In this document: positions 36,162 through 43,953 of the stretch, one piece after another
How the letters are laid out: the number at the start of each line of letters is the position of its first letter
Numbering within the stretch: the stretch's first letter is position 1
The notes under the pieces: model-generated
Seen by the model: only the letters and a program-made list of their open reading frames with translations
The model's database searches: none
What the model was told of the DNA's origin: nothing
Made by a program: the position numbers and the translations under genes
Assembly (NCBI GenBank): GCA_035559595.1
Contig: DATMBF010000028.1
Coordinates: forward strand, 1 to 64,000
Direction: 5' to 3'
Length of the DNA: 64,000 nucleotides
From: DATMBF01 sp035559595
Lineage (GTDB): Bacteria; Bacteroidota; Ignavibacteria; UBA10030

Positions 36162-36173
36162 GAAGCGGCAATC

Positions 36174-36202
36174 AATATACCGAAACATGCAAGGAAAGTC
36201 AA
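36174..36202 (-). promoter_or_regulatory. Predicted promoter of tRNA-Ala
   Basis: Minus strand TTGACT (36202-36197), 17 bp, TATATT (36179-36174), ending 12 bases before the mature tRNA 5' end. Confidence 0.7.
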
Positions 36203-36211
36203 TGAATGCTG

Positions 36212-36240
36212 TTGCTCGGCTCCAATCCTTTTCATATGTT
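36212..36240 (+). promoter_or_regulatory. Possible promoter of the haem-type lipoprotein gene
   Basis: Plus strand TTGCTC (36212-36217), 17 bp, TATGTT (36235-36240). The -10 box ends eight bases before the ATG at 36249, so a transcript from it would be nearly leaderless. Weaker than the others. Confidence 0.35.
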
Positions 36241-36248
36241 TTTGAGGT

Positions 36249-36650
36249 ATGAAGATTTCCCTCGCTTCAATGATCTTTCTGTTGCTCTTTTGGACTTCCT
36301 GTAAAGAGGAGAACCCTCTAAAGGACGAAGTGTCGAATATTGTCTTTCCAGATTCGGGAGTCAGCTATGCCCGCTACGTTGAACCCCTCTTTCAGCAGCA
36401 ATGTGCGTTTTCCGGATGCCACGGCGGTTCCCAACCCCCCTCCGGTTTGAATCTTACGACCCCCTCGTACAATAATCTCCTCAATCACCAACCGCGGTTG
36501 GTCACTCCTGGCGAACCCGACAACAGTCTTCTCATCCAGCGTCTTGATGGAAGAGTTTCGCCCCAAATGCCTCTCAACAGAACTCCTTTGACGGCGAACC
36601 AGTTGAAGGGAATCAGAAAATGGATTGAGGAAGGGGCGCTGAACAACTAA
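36249..36650 (+). CDS. Small lipoprotein with CX4CH haem-like motif
   Basis: A 133-residue protein: lipoprotein-type signal (LLLFWTSC, Cys18) and a domain with YVEPLFQQQCAFSGCHGG, PSGLNLTTPSYNNLL, LVTPGEPDNSLLIQRL, QMPLNRTPLT and IRKWIEEGALNN. Apart from the haem site this is the layout of planctomycete-type/mono-haem cytochrome c domains, with a distal Met in QMP. The site is CX4CH rather than CX2CH; whether haem is attached is uncertain. It overlaps the convergent nadK end by 4 bp. Confidence 0.75.
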   Translation: MKISLASMIFLLLFWTSCKEENPLKDEVSNIVFPDSGVSYARYVEPLFQQQCAFSGCHGGSQPPSGLNLTTPSYNNLLNHQPRLVTPGEPDNSLLIQRLDGRVSPQMPLNRTPLTANQLKGIRKWIEEGALNN

Positions 36651-37537
36651 GCGCCTTTGCGTCGGCGAACATCCCTCCCCCAGTTCAGCTTCTGCCGGAG
36701 AAGGTCATAATATGTCGTGGTTGGCCGTTTCACCAATTGTGTGGTAAACGAAGCCCGTTTAACCGATACCTCTGCGGGCACAGAGAGGAGTTTCCCCAAT
36801 TGACCGTCGGCAGTAAGATGGACTTTCTTGTATCCCTCCACAACCCGCAATCTTATTGTCGAATGGTCTGGCACGATGACGGGTCGAGCGGTGAGGGTGT
36901 GCGGGCAGATCGGACTAATCGTTATTGTTCTGTTGCTTGGCGTGATGATGGGTCCCCCGTTTGCCAACGCATATCCCGTCGAGCCCGTTGGTGTCGAAAT
37001 GATGATTCCGTCCCCCGTGAACGTGGCAAGATATTCGTCATTCACATGGGCTTCGATGTCAATAACGCGAGATGATCCGGCTTTGTCGAGAACAACATCG
37101 TTGAGCGCCACGAGGGGATTCCTCAACGCTCGCGTTCTTGCTTCCAGCAACGTTCGTTCCTGAAGGAAATATTTCCCGTTGAAAATGTCGGTCAAACACT
37201 CATCGATCTCGTTAACCGACACCTCGGCAAGAAATCCCAGTTTTCCAAGGTTGACGCCGAGGATCGGCGTACGCCGGTCACCGACCAGACGCGCCATTCT
37301 CAGTATCGTCCCGTCGCCACCGAGGGCAATAAGCATCTCGCAAACCGACGGGAGCTTTTGTTCTGACGCAACCTTCACTCTTCTTCTCAGCCGTGCAAAA
37401 AATCCTTTACGGAGTCGCTTCGCCAGTCCGTCATGGAGAACGTACGGAACTCGCTCCGATTCGAGACGACGGATGATCTTCGTGGCGACCTCAGAGATCG
37501 CTTGTTTCTCCAAATTGCCGATAATACCGAAGGTCAC
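36647..37537 (-). CDS. nadK: NAD kinase
   Basis: A 296-residue protein with the GGDGT motif (MLIALGGDGTILRMARLV), NDVVLDK, GDGIIISTPTGSTGYALANGGPIITP and the C-terminal LRVVEGYKKVHLTADGQ segment, as in all NAD kinases. It makes NADP from NAD and ATP. GTG start overlaps the DUF1844 stop by 4 bp. Last gene of the leuS operon. Confidence 0.95.
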   Translation of the reverse strand: MTFGIIGNLEKQAISEVATKIIRRLESERVPYVLHDGLAKRLRKGFFARLRRRVKVASEQKLPSVCEMLIALGGDGTILRMARLVGDRRTPILGVNLGKLGFLAEVSVNEIDECLTDIFNGKYFLQERTLLEARTRALRNPLVALNDVVLDKAGSSRVIDIEAHVNDEYLATFTGDGIIISTPTGSTGYALANGGPIITPSNRTITISPICPHTLTARPVIVPDHSTIRLRVVEGYKKVHLTADGQLGKLLSVPAEVSVKRASFTTQLVKRPTTTYYDLLRQKLNWGRDVRRRKGA

Positions 37538-37839
37538 GACGGTTCTTTCTTTTCGTTGCTCGATTTCGCCATCTGTGACTTATCCACTTCTTCCACATAA
37601 TTCAACTTAAGTTCCTGGAGGGTAGTGTTGAGGAGTCGTTCTTCTTCGGCAGAAAGATTTCCTTTTGTTTTTAGTCTCAACATGTCGAGCATATCGATCG
37701 ACATCTGGGCTTGCTCGAGGTTCTGCTCGACCTTATCGGTTATCGGGTTTTTTACTTTGCCCAATTGCTGCATGGCAGCTGCGTGAAACATCAGAACAAG
37801 ACTGCTGAACAGTACTTTCTGGCGATCTTCATGATTCAT
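37534..37839 (-). CDS. DUF1844 family protein
   Basis: A 101-residue, mostly helical protein with the family core LFSSLVLMFHAAAMQQLGKVKNP and QAQMSIDMLDMLRLKTKGNLSAEEERLLNTTLQELKLNYV. The function of DUF1844 is unknown. It lies four bases after the GT2 gene and overlaps nadK. Confidence 0.85.
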   Translation of the reverse strand: MNHEDRQKVLFSSLVLMFHAAAMQQLGKVKNPITDKVEQNLEQAQMSIDMLDMLRLKTKGNLSAEEERLLNTTLQELKLNYVEEVDKSQMAKSSNEKKEPS

Positions 37840-37843
37840 ACTC

Positions 37844-38635
37844 TCATCCTCGGCTCTTGGTGTGTTTCAGTTCCCACAGCTTAGCGTATTTTGTAAAAAC
37901 ATAACAGGAGGATAATACACAGAGCACGAAGCCTTGAAATCCATCAAAGAACCCACGTTTGAGAAAATACATGCGAAAAAAAGTCCAGGCAGGTCTGAGA
38001 AGAATATCATACACGTGGAATTGCCTTCCCCGGTCATCCAGCTCTTCCGCTGCCAACGATGTATACCGGTTGAATTTCTGAAAATAGTGTTCGAGATTCG
38101 GGTCCGTGTAGTGCAAAAGGTCCCCATTGAGGTGACCGATCGATCCGCGCACCACAAGTTGCTCGTGGACTTTACTCGTCGTAAACGATCCATATCCGCG
38201 TCGGAATAGTCTTATGACTCGACCGGGATACCATCCACAGTGACGAATCCACTTACCCAAAAAGATTGCCTTGCGTGGTATGTCGTACGCCACATAGGGC
38301 GAGAGTTTCTCTGACACGAGACGCTCAATCTCGTTCCTCAGTTCATCCGTTACCCGCTCGTCTGCATCCAGCCAGAGAACCCACTCATTCTTCACCTTCG
38401 AAAGCGCAAAGTTCTTTGCTTCGCCGAATCCATCCCAAGGTCTCACGAAAATGTCCTTCGTAAAGCGTTTTGCAAGCTTTACTGTCTGATCGGTACTCTT
38501 CGCATCGACCAGGATGATTTGCTTCGCCCACCGCACTGACTGAAGGCATTCGACAATATTCCTCTCCTCGTTCTTCGTGAGCACAATGATGCTCACGGGC
38601 AAAAGTGACTGACGTCGGCTATGAGGCGAGGACAA
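37844..38635 (-). CDS. LPS core-type GT2 glycosyltransferase (WaaE/KdtX-like)
   Basis: A 263-residue soluble GT2: VSIIVLTKNEERNIVECLQSV, ILVDAKSTDQT, GFGEAKNFALS, WVLWLDADERV, and the C-terminal LLHYTDPNLEHYFQKFNRY of the WaaE/LgtF group that adds glucose to the LPS inner core. Start TTG at 38635 overlaps leuS by 17 bp; a GTG nearer to VSIIV is possible. Placed between leuS and DUF1844. Confidence 0.87.
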   Translation of the reverse strand: MSSPHSRRQSLLPVSIIVLTKNEERNIVECLQSVRWAKQIILVDAKSTDQTVKLAKRFTKDIFVRPWDGFGEAKNFALSKVKNEWVLWLDADERVTDELRNEIERLVSEKLSPYVAYDIPRKAIFLGKWIRHCGWYPGRVIRLFRRGYGSFTTSKVHEQLVVRGSIGHLNGDLLHYTDPNLEHYFQKFNRYTSLAAEELDDRGRQFHVYDILLRPAWTFFRMYFLKRGFFDGFQGFVLCVLSSCYVFTKYAKLWELKHTKSRG

Positions 38636-41189
38636 TGTTCACCAACTTATTTTTGACCACAATGGTTCGCGCAATCTTCTTTCCATCGAGGTAGCGTTTC
38701 ACGTTTGCATCGTTCAGCGCAAGTTTTTCCAAGTCATGCTCCACCGTATTGAAAGGAACTTGCACCTTCGAGCGTACCTTCCCGTTGACTTGAAGAACGA
38801 CCTCAACCTTTGCTTCCAAGGTTTTCGCCGGATCGTACGCCGGCCATGGCTCATAGGCTAACGTTTCCTTATGGCCGAGTCGTTGCCACAACTCCTCCGC
38901 AATGTGCGGAGCAAACGGTGCTACAAGCAGGACAAGTTTCTCCATGATCGCACGCGGCCGAACAGACAATTTTGTTGCCTCGTTGACAAAAATCATAAGC
39001 TGTGAAATTGCCGTGTTGAATCTCAAACTTTCAATATCCTCGCCGACTTTCTTGACGGTTTGATGGAACAGACGTTCGAACTCCTCAGTTGCTGGAGTAT
39101 CTTGAATCGGTGGTTCTCCCCCATCTTCTGGCACATAAAGGCGCCAGAGCCGATTCAAGAACCGATGAACTCCCTCGACACCGCGGGTACTCCACGGCTT
39201 CATCTCCTCGAGTGGCCCCATGAACATCTCGAACAACCGCATCGAATCGGCACCGTACGTTTTGACCACGTCATCGGGATTTATGACATTCCCGCGGGAC
39301 TTTGACATCTTTCGGGAATCTTCCCCGAGGATGATTCCCTGGTGCACCAGCTTCGTGAACGGCTCTTTTGTGCTCACGTAGCCAAGATCAAACAAGACCT
39401 TGTGCCAGAAGCGAGCGTACATCAGATGAAGTACAGCATGCTCTGCTCCACCGACATACAGGTCGACCGGCATCCAGCGGCGTTCTTTTTCAGGGTCGCA
39501 GAACATCGTGTCGTTCTTGGAGTCGATGTAGCGCAGGTAGTACCAGCAAGATCCGGCCCATTGCGGCATGGTGTTCGTCTCGCGGCGACCCTTGAGACCT
39601 GTTTCGGGATCAACGACGTTCAACCATTCCGTTGCGAGGGCGAGCGGGGATTCTGTTGTTCCACTGGGCTGAAATGTTTGGAGATCGGGAAGAACAAGTG
39701 GCAATTCCCGTTCATCGAGGGCCTTCATCGTCCCGTCTTCGAGATGAATAATCGGGATCGGCTCTCCCCAGTAGCGCTGTCGCGAAAAAAGCCAATCACG
39801 GAGCTTGTATTGAACCGCAGCTTTACCGATTCCGTTCTTTTCCAGCCAATCGATGATCTTCCGTTTTGCCTCTTCAACAAACAGTCCATTGAGAAAGTCA
39901 CTATTGATTGCCGGACCGTCTCCCAGATACCATTTCCCCTGGAAGTCCGAAGGAGGCTGAACGGTACGCACGATGGGCAGGTGATACTTCTCCGCAAACT
40001 CCCAATCCCTCTCGTCTTGTCCCGGCACGGCCATGATCGCTCCTGTTCCGTAACCCATCATCACGTAGTCCGCAATCCAGATAGGGATTTCTTTCTTCGT
40101 CGCCGGATTCAGAGCAAACGAGCCGGTAAAAACGCCGGTCTTCTCTTTTTCCAATCCGCGCTCGAGATCGGTCTTCAATGTTGCACGAGCTTTATACTCT
40201 TCCACAGCCTTTTTTTGACTTTCCTTCGTAAGAGACGGAACCAATGGATGCTCCGGTGCAAGCACCATATAGGTGGCTCCGAAAATCGTATCAGGCCGAG
40301 TTGTGAAGACACGGATCTTCTGCGATGCACCCACAAGAGGGAAATCTACCTCGGCGCCCTCGGATTTCCCGATCCAATTTCGTTGCTGTTCGAGAGTCGA
40401 TACCGGCCAATCCAAATCCTTTGCATCTTCGAGGAGTCTTTCCGCGTACGCCGTAATTCGCATCATCCATTGGCGCATAGGTCGCCGCTCGACGACGTAT
40501 CCCTTCTCTGTCCACTCGGCAACTTCCTCGTTCGCTAAGACTGTTCCCAGTTGCTCACACCAGTTCACCGGAACCTCTGCGACGTACGCAAGCCGGAACT
40601 GCGCAAGAATATCGTGCTTTTCCTTCCTGCTCTTCTTCTGCCATTCCTCGGCAGTAAAGGATGGCTGGAATGAGAGTCGTGATGTTCCAACCGATGCGAA
40701 CTCTTCTTCAAGGGTTTTTATCGGTCGAGCTTTTTTGATCCTGGGATCGTACCACGAATTGTAGATCTTCAGAAAAATCCATTGCGTCCATCGGTAATAC
40801 GTGGGATCCGTCGTATTAATCTCTCTCGACCAGTCATAGCTCAGGCCGAGCATTTTGATTTGTCGGCGGAAGGTAGCAATATTGTTTTCTGTCGTAACCC
40901 GCGGGTGAATGCCCGTCTGCATCGCATAACGCTCGGCAGGGAGCCCAAACGCATCCCATCCCATGGGATGAAGAACATTGAAGCCTTTCATCCGCTTGTA
41001 TCGTGCAAGAATATCCGTCGCGGTGTATCCCTCCGGATGACCGACATGCAGTCCAGCCCCACTCGGATACGGGAACATGTCAAGAATGTAGATCTTCGGT
41101 TTGGAGGATGAATCAGGAGTCTCGAAGGTACGATGCTTTTCCCAATAGGTTTGCCACTTGGGCTCGATTTCGGAAAACTGGTACTTCAT
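38619..41189 (-). CDS. leuS: Leucyl-tRNA synthetase
   Basis: An 856-residue class I synthetase with HVGHPEGYT (HIGH-type motif), the CP1 editing domain (TTRPDTIFGATYMVLAPEHPL), KMSKSRGN (KMSKS loop) and the C-terminal VNGKVRSKVQVPF domain. It charges tRNA-Leu and edits mischarged product. The ATG follows an AAGGAC ribosome-binding site and the promoter at 41243-41271. Heads a four-gene operon. Confidence 0.98.
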   Translation of the reverse strand: MKYQFSEIEPKWQTYWEKHRTFETPDSSSKPKIYILDMFPYPSGAGLHVGHPEGYTATDILARYKRMKGFNVLHPMGWDAFGLPAERYAMQTGIHPRVTTENNIATFRRQIKMLGLSYDWSREINTTDPTYYRWTQWIFLKIYNSWYDPRIKKARPIKTLEEEFASVGTSRLSFQPSFTAEEWQKKSRKEKHDILAQFRLAYVAEVPVNWCEQLGTVLANEEVAEWTEKGYVVERRPMRQWMMRITAYAERLLEDAKDLDWPVSTLEQQRNWIGKSEGAEVDFPLVGASQKIRVFTTRPDTIFGATYMVLAPEHPLVPSLTKESQKKAVEEYKARATLKTDLERGLEKEKTGVFTGSFALNPATKKEIPIWIADYVMMGYGTGAIMAVPGQDERDWEFAEKYHLPIVRTVQPPSDFQGKWYLGDGPAINSDFLNGLFVEEAKRKIIDWLEKNGIGKAAVQYKLRDWLFSRQRYWGEPIPIIHLEDGTMKALDERELPLVLPDLQTFQPSGTTESPLALATEWLNVVDPETGLKGRRETNTMPQWAGSCWYYLRYIDSKNDTMFCDPEKERRWMPVDLYVGGAEHAVLHLMYARFWHKVLFDLGYVSTKEPFTKLVHQGIILGEDSRKMSKSRGNVINPDDVVKTYGADSMRLFEMFMGPLEEMKPWSTRGVEGVHRFLNRLWRLYVPEDGGEPPIQDTPATEEFERLFHQTVKKVGEDIESLRFNTAISQLMIFVNEATKLSVRPRAIMEKLVLLVAPFAPHIAEELWQRLGHKETLAYEPWPAYDPAKTLEAKVEVVLQVNGKVRSKVQVPFNTVEHDLEKLALNDANVKRYLDGKKIARTIVVKNKLVNIVLAS

Positions 41190-41242
41190 GAAGTCCTTTC
41201 ATGACAACATGTTACAACGCTGAACCTCGTATTGGATTGTCT

Positions 41243-41271
41243 AATGTAGCAATAAGCCGAGGGAAATTCAA
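41243..41271 (-). promoter_or_regulatory. Predicted promoter of the leuS operon
   Basis: Minus strand TTGAAT (41271-41266), 17 bp, TACATT (41248-41243), about 55 bases before the leuS ATG. Confidence 0.55.
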
Positions 41272-41282
41272 TGAGAGAGCGG

Positions 41283-43010
41283 CTACAACGCGCGGAGGGC
41301 AAGCATGGTAATATCATCCGACTGCGGAGTCCCTTGTGTATGCGCGTCGACTGCAGCCTGAACACCGCTGATAACTTCAGCGGGAGACTTTCCACGAAGC
41401 CCTGAAAGTACTTCGATCAATCGCTCCTCGGTAAAGTCGACTTCCTGCGCGTTCATTGCCTCGCTAACACCGTCGGTGAACAAGAAAAGCAGGTCACCGG
41501 GATTGATCGTCAGCGTCCCTTCGTTGTACAGTGTCATGGTTTTGAGCATACCAAGGATCATCCCGCCAATCTCAAGTCGTTCAATGGTTCCGTTTGCCCG
41601 GAGTACGATCGGAGGATTATGGCCGGCATTCACGTAACAGAACTGGCGCGATGTCGTATTGAGGACACCCCAGAAAAATGTTATGAACCGTCCCTGAGTT
41701 GTACTGCCGCAGGTAAGGTCATTAATTCGCGCAGTTGCTTCCGCCAGGGGCAAGTTCATGGTGGTCAAAGCGCGCATGGCCGCTTGCACGTTAGCCATAA
41801 GCAGCGAAGCCGGCATGCCTTTTCCGGAAACATCTCCGATTGCAATCACGTAGTCGGTTTCTGAACGCTGTACGACATCGTAGTAATCTCCGCCGACTTG
41901 CTTTGAGGTAACGTTGACTGCCGACACCTCGAAGCCAGGAATACTGGGCAAGGTTCGTGGAAGGAGCCCTTGCTGGATCTCACGCGCAATAGCGAGCTCA
42001 TCTTCCATCTTCTGTTTCTCGATCGCTTCCTGGAACAGTCTTGCATTCTCGATGGAGATACACGCCAGGCTTCCGAGAGCATAAAGAAATTCAAGATCAC
42101 TACGTTCGTAGCTTCCCCCCCGAAGTTTCTCCCCCAGGAAGATCATACCTTTGGTTTGATGTTGGATCCGGAGCGGAATTGCGACGGATAAGCCTGATTC
42201 GCGTAGTGACTTGATTACCGGTGCATATTTCTTTTTCTGTTCGAGGTCGCGAAGAAGAGTCCCACCTTCCAGGTCAGCCAAACCTTCGATAATGGCTGAG
42301 AAGTCCAGAGAGACATCCCCTCGTGAGGCCACGACGGAGGGTTTTCCTCCCTGCTCGTAGCAAATCACATAACGATTTACACCGACTTGTCCCAGGAGTG
42401 AAAACGTAAGTAGTCGGACCACGCGTTGTGCATCGAGCCCAACATTGAATTCTTTACTCAACTCGAAGAGTGTGTTCAATTCCTGATACTTCCGATCGAG
42501 GTTGCGATTTGATTCCTTCAGTTCCTCGATAAACATCGCCTTTTCTACTGCCGCGCCGGAAAGATTCACCAATGATGCAATGAGTTTTTGTTCTGTAGCC
42601 GTATATTTCGCTCCATGCATTCTTTCCCCCAATCCGACAATTCCAACAACTTTGCGACGCGCGATAACTGGAACAACAAACTGAATGCCTTCCCTTTTGA
42701 GGGCTTTCATCCACTCGCTGTCGGTGGATCGTTTCACGTTGAGCTGAATCGGTGTACGTACCGGCTTCTGGACTGTCATTCTGTGGCTGAGAGCAAGCCC
42801 CGGTATCCCCTTGACAACAACAACCTCAAACCAATCTCCCTCTCTGCGCAGAAGAATGACTCCCTTGGTAACCATCATTTTCCCCATCACCGTCAACATG
42901 AGCGTGTTGAGAATGAACGAGAGATCGAGCGACGAATTGACTAAGGTGCTGAACTCAAACAGCGGAAGTAAATCAGATTGAAGCTTTGAACGAGTTTGTG
43001 ATGGACTCAT
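41283..43010 (-). CDS. GAF-domain SpoIIE/RsbU-type serine phosphatase
   Basis: A 575-residue cytoplasmic protein: two GAF-like regions (about residues 20-165 and 190-330), a short helical linker (AIEKQKMEDELAIAREIQQGLLP) and a PP2C-like domain with GGDYYDV, IGDVSGKGMPASLLMA, NAGHNPP and FTDGVSEAMNAQ, the metal-binding acidic residues of the RsbU group. It would dephosphorylate a STAS protein. Last of the partner-switching set, 66 bp after the RsbW-like gene. Confidence 0.92.
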   Translation of the reverse strand: MSPSQTRSKLQSDLLPLFEFSTLVNSSLDLSFILNTLMLTVMGKMMVTKGVILLRREGDWFEVVVVKGIPGLALSHRMTVQKPVRTPIQLNVKRSTDSEWMKALKREGIQFVVPVIARRKVVGIVGLGERMHGAKYTATEQKLIASLVNLSGAAVEKAMFIEELKESNRNLDRKYQELNTLFELSKEFNVGLDAQRVVRLLTFSLLGQVGVNRYVICYEQGGKPSVVASRGDVSLDFSAIIEGLADLEGGTLLRDLEQKKKYAPVIKSLRESGLSVAIPLRIQHQTKGMIFLGEKLRGGSYERSDLEFLYALGSLACISIENARLFQEAIEKQKMEDELAIAREIQQGLLPRTLPSIPGFEVSAVNVTSKQVGGDYYDVVQRSETDYVIAIGDVSGKGMPASLLMANVQAAMRALTTMNLPLAEATARINDLTCGSTTQGRFITFFWGVLNTTSRQFCYVNAGHNPPIVLRANGTIERLEIGGMILGMLKTMTLYNEGTLTINPGDLLFLFTDGVSEAMNAQEVDFTEERLIEVLSGLRGKSPAEVISGVQAAVDAHTQGTPQSDDITMLALRAL

Positions 43011-43076
43011 GGTGGGATGGAAAAAGACATTGGAGCGAGCATCTCGCTGAGTTGCGGAAGTCTCAGTCGAGCGTTA

Positions 43077-43520
43077 TTACCGTGCTGCGCTCGTGGGATT
43101 CCGTTGAAGGAATTTCGTGAGGCGCACTTCGTTCTTTTTGCCGGGAACGAAGCGGTATTCGACTTTATCCATCAATGTTTTCATCAGATACACGCCAAGA
43201 CCACCCCGGCGGTATTCCGTGAGGTGTTGCTTAAGATTGGGAGGCTTAATGCTTTCCGGATTGAATGCCTTCCCTTCGTCGAGAACACGAATCTCAAAAC
43301 TTCCACTCGCCGGGAGGATTTGAACGGTAATATCCTTATCCGGCGCGAAATTGTACGCATGCTTGATAACGTTTGTGCATGCTTCATCGACCGCGAGGAC
43401 GATATCGGCAATCTCCTCGTCATTGAAACCAAACTCCCGAGCAGCATAAGAGACAAACTCTCTTACTTCATGGAGACGGTCAGTCCGGCTGGGAATCGTT
43501 TTTGTTAGTGTGTTTGCCAT
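43077..43520 (-). CDS. RsbW-like serine kinase/anti-sigma factor
   Basis: A 147-residue GHKL ATPase: EEIADIVLAVDEACTNVIKHAY (N box), LDEGKAFNP (G1) and RRGGLGVYLMKTLMDKV (G2). It would phosphorylate the neighbouring STAS protein and hold a sigma factor or another partner. I use the ATG at 43520; a TTG two codons earlier also exists. No sigma factor gene is next to it. Confidence 0.9.
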   Translation of the reverse strand: MANTLTKTIPSRTDRLHEVREFVSYAAREFGFNDEEIADIVLAVDEACTNVIKHAYNFAPDKDITVQILPASGSFEIRVLDEGKAFNPESIKPPNLKQHLTEYRRGGLGVYLMKTLMDKVEYRFVPGKKNEVRLTKFLQRNPTSAAR

Positions 43521-43553
43521 TCGCAAGAGCGAGGGGGAAAGGCGAGCTTCGGC

Positions 43554-43913
43554 CTAAACGTGCTTCACCTCGTTGAATCTTTTCACAGCTTCTTCCTCCT
43601 CCTTGTAAATCTCATAAAGGATGGGGAAGCCGAGCAAATCAAACACGTTATAGACTTTGGGGGACATGTTTGTGAGCTTGATGTCCCCCCTGTTCTTCCT
43701 GACATCCTCAATGAAGGCCATGAACACCCCAAGCCCTGCACTGCTGATGTAGGAAAGATCTTTGCAATTGACGACGATGTTGTATTTCTTCGTCGACAGG
43801 AGTTTCTGAAACGCCGATTCAAGTTCTGGAGCCGTGTGCGCATCGAGGTACCCTTTAAGCTCCAGAACGCTCACGCCGGCACCTTCCCGTTCGTGAATTT
43901 TAAAATCACTCAT
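43554..43913 (-). CDS. STAS-domain anti-anti-sigma factor
   Basis: A 119-residue single STAS domain with LELKGYLDAHTAPELE and DLSYISSAGLGVFMAF; the Ser in ISSAG is the site phosphorylated in SpoIIAA/RsbV relatives. The ATG at 43913 has a strong AAGGAG eight to ten bases upstream. Gene order phosphatase-STAS-kinase-phosphatase marks a partner-switching module. Confidence 0.92.
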   Translation of the reverse strand: MSDFKIHEREGAGVSVLELKGYLDAHTAPELESAFQKLLSTKKYNIVVNCKDLSYISSAGLGVFMAFIEDVRKNRGDIKLTNMSPKVYNVFDLLGFPILYEIYKEEEEAVKRFNEVKHV

Positions 43914-43953
43914 GGTGGTTATCTCCTTCTTGAACAAACAATCGATTCGATAC

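Noticed and set aside
36013..36171. N-terminal extension of the DUF971 protein to 36171
   Set aside because: It would translate through a Rho-independent terminator and a perfect tRNA-Ala gene; the ATG at 36015 gives the normal family length.
39342..40538. 398-codon open frame on the plus strand
   Set aside because: Antisense to leuS, Cys/His/Arg-rich composition typical of shadow frames.
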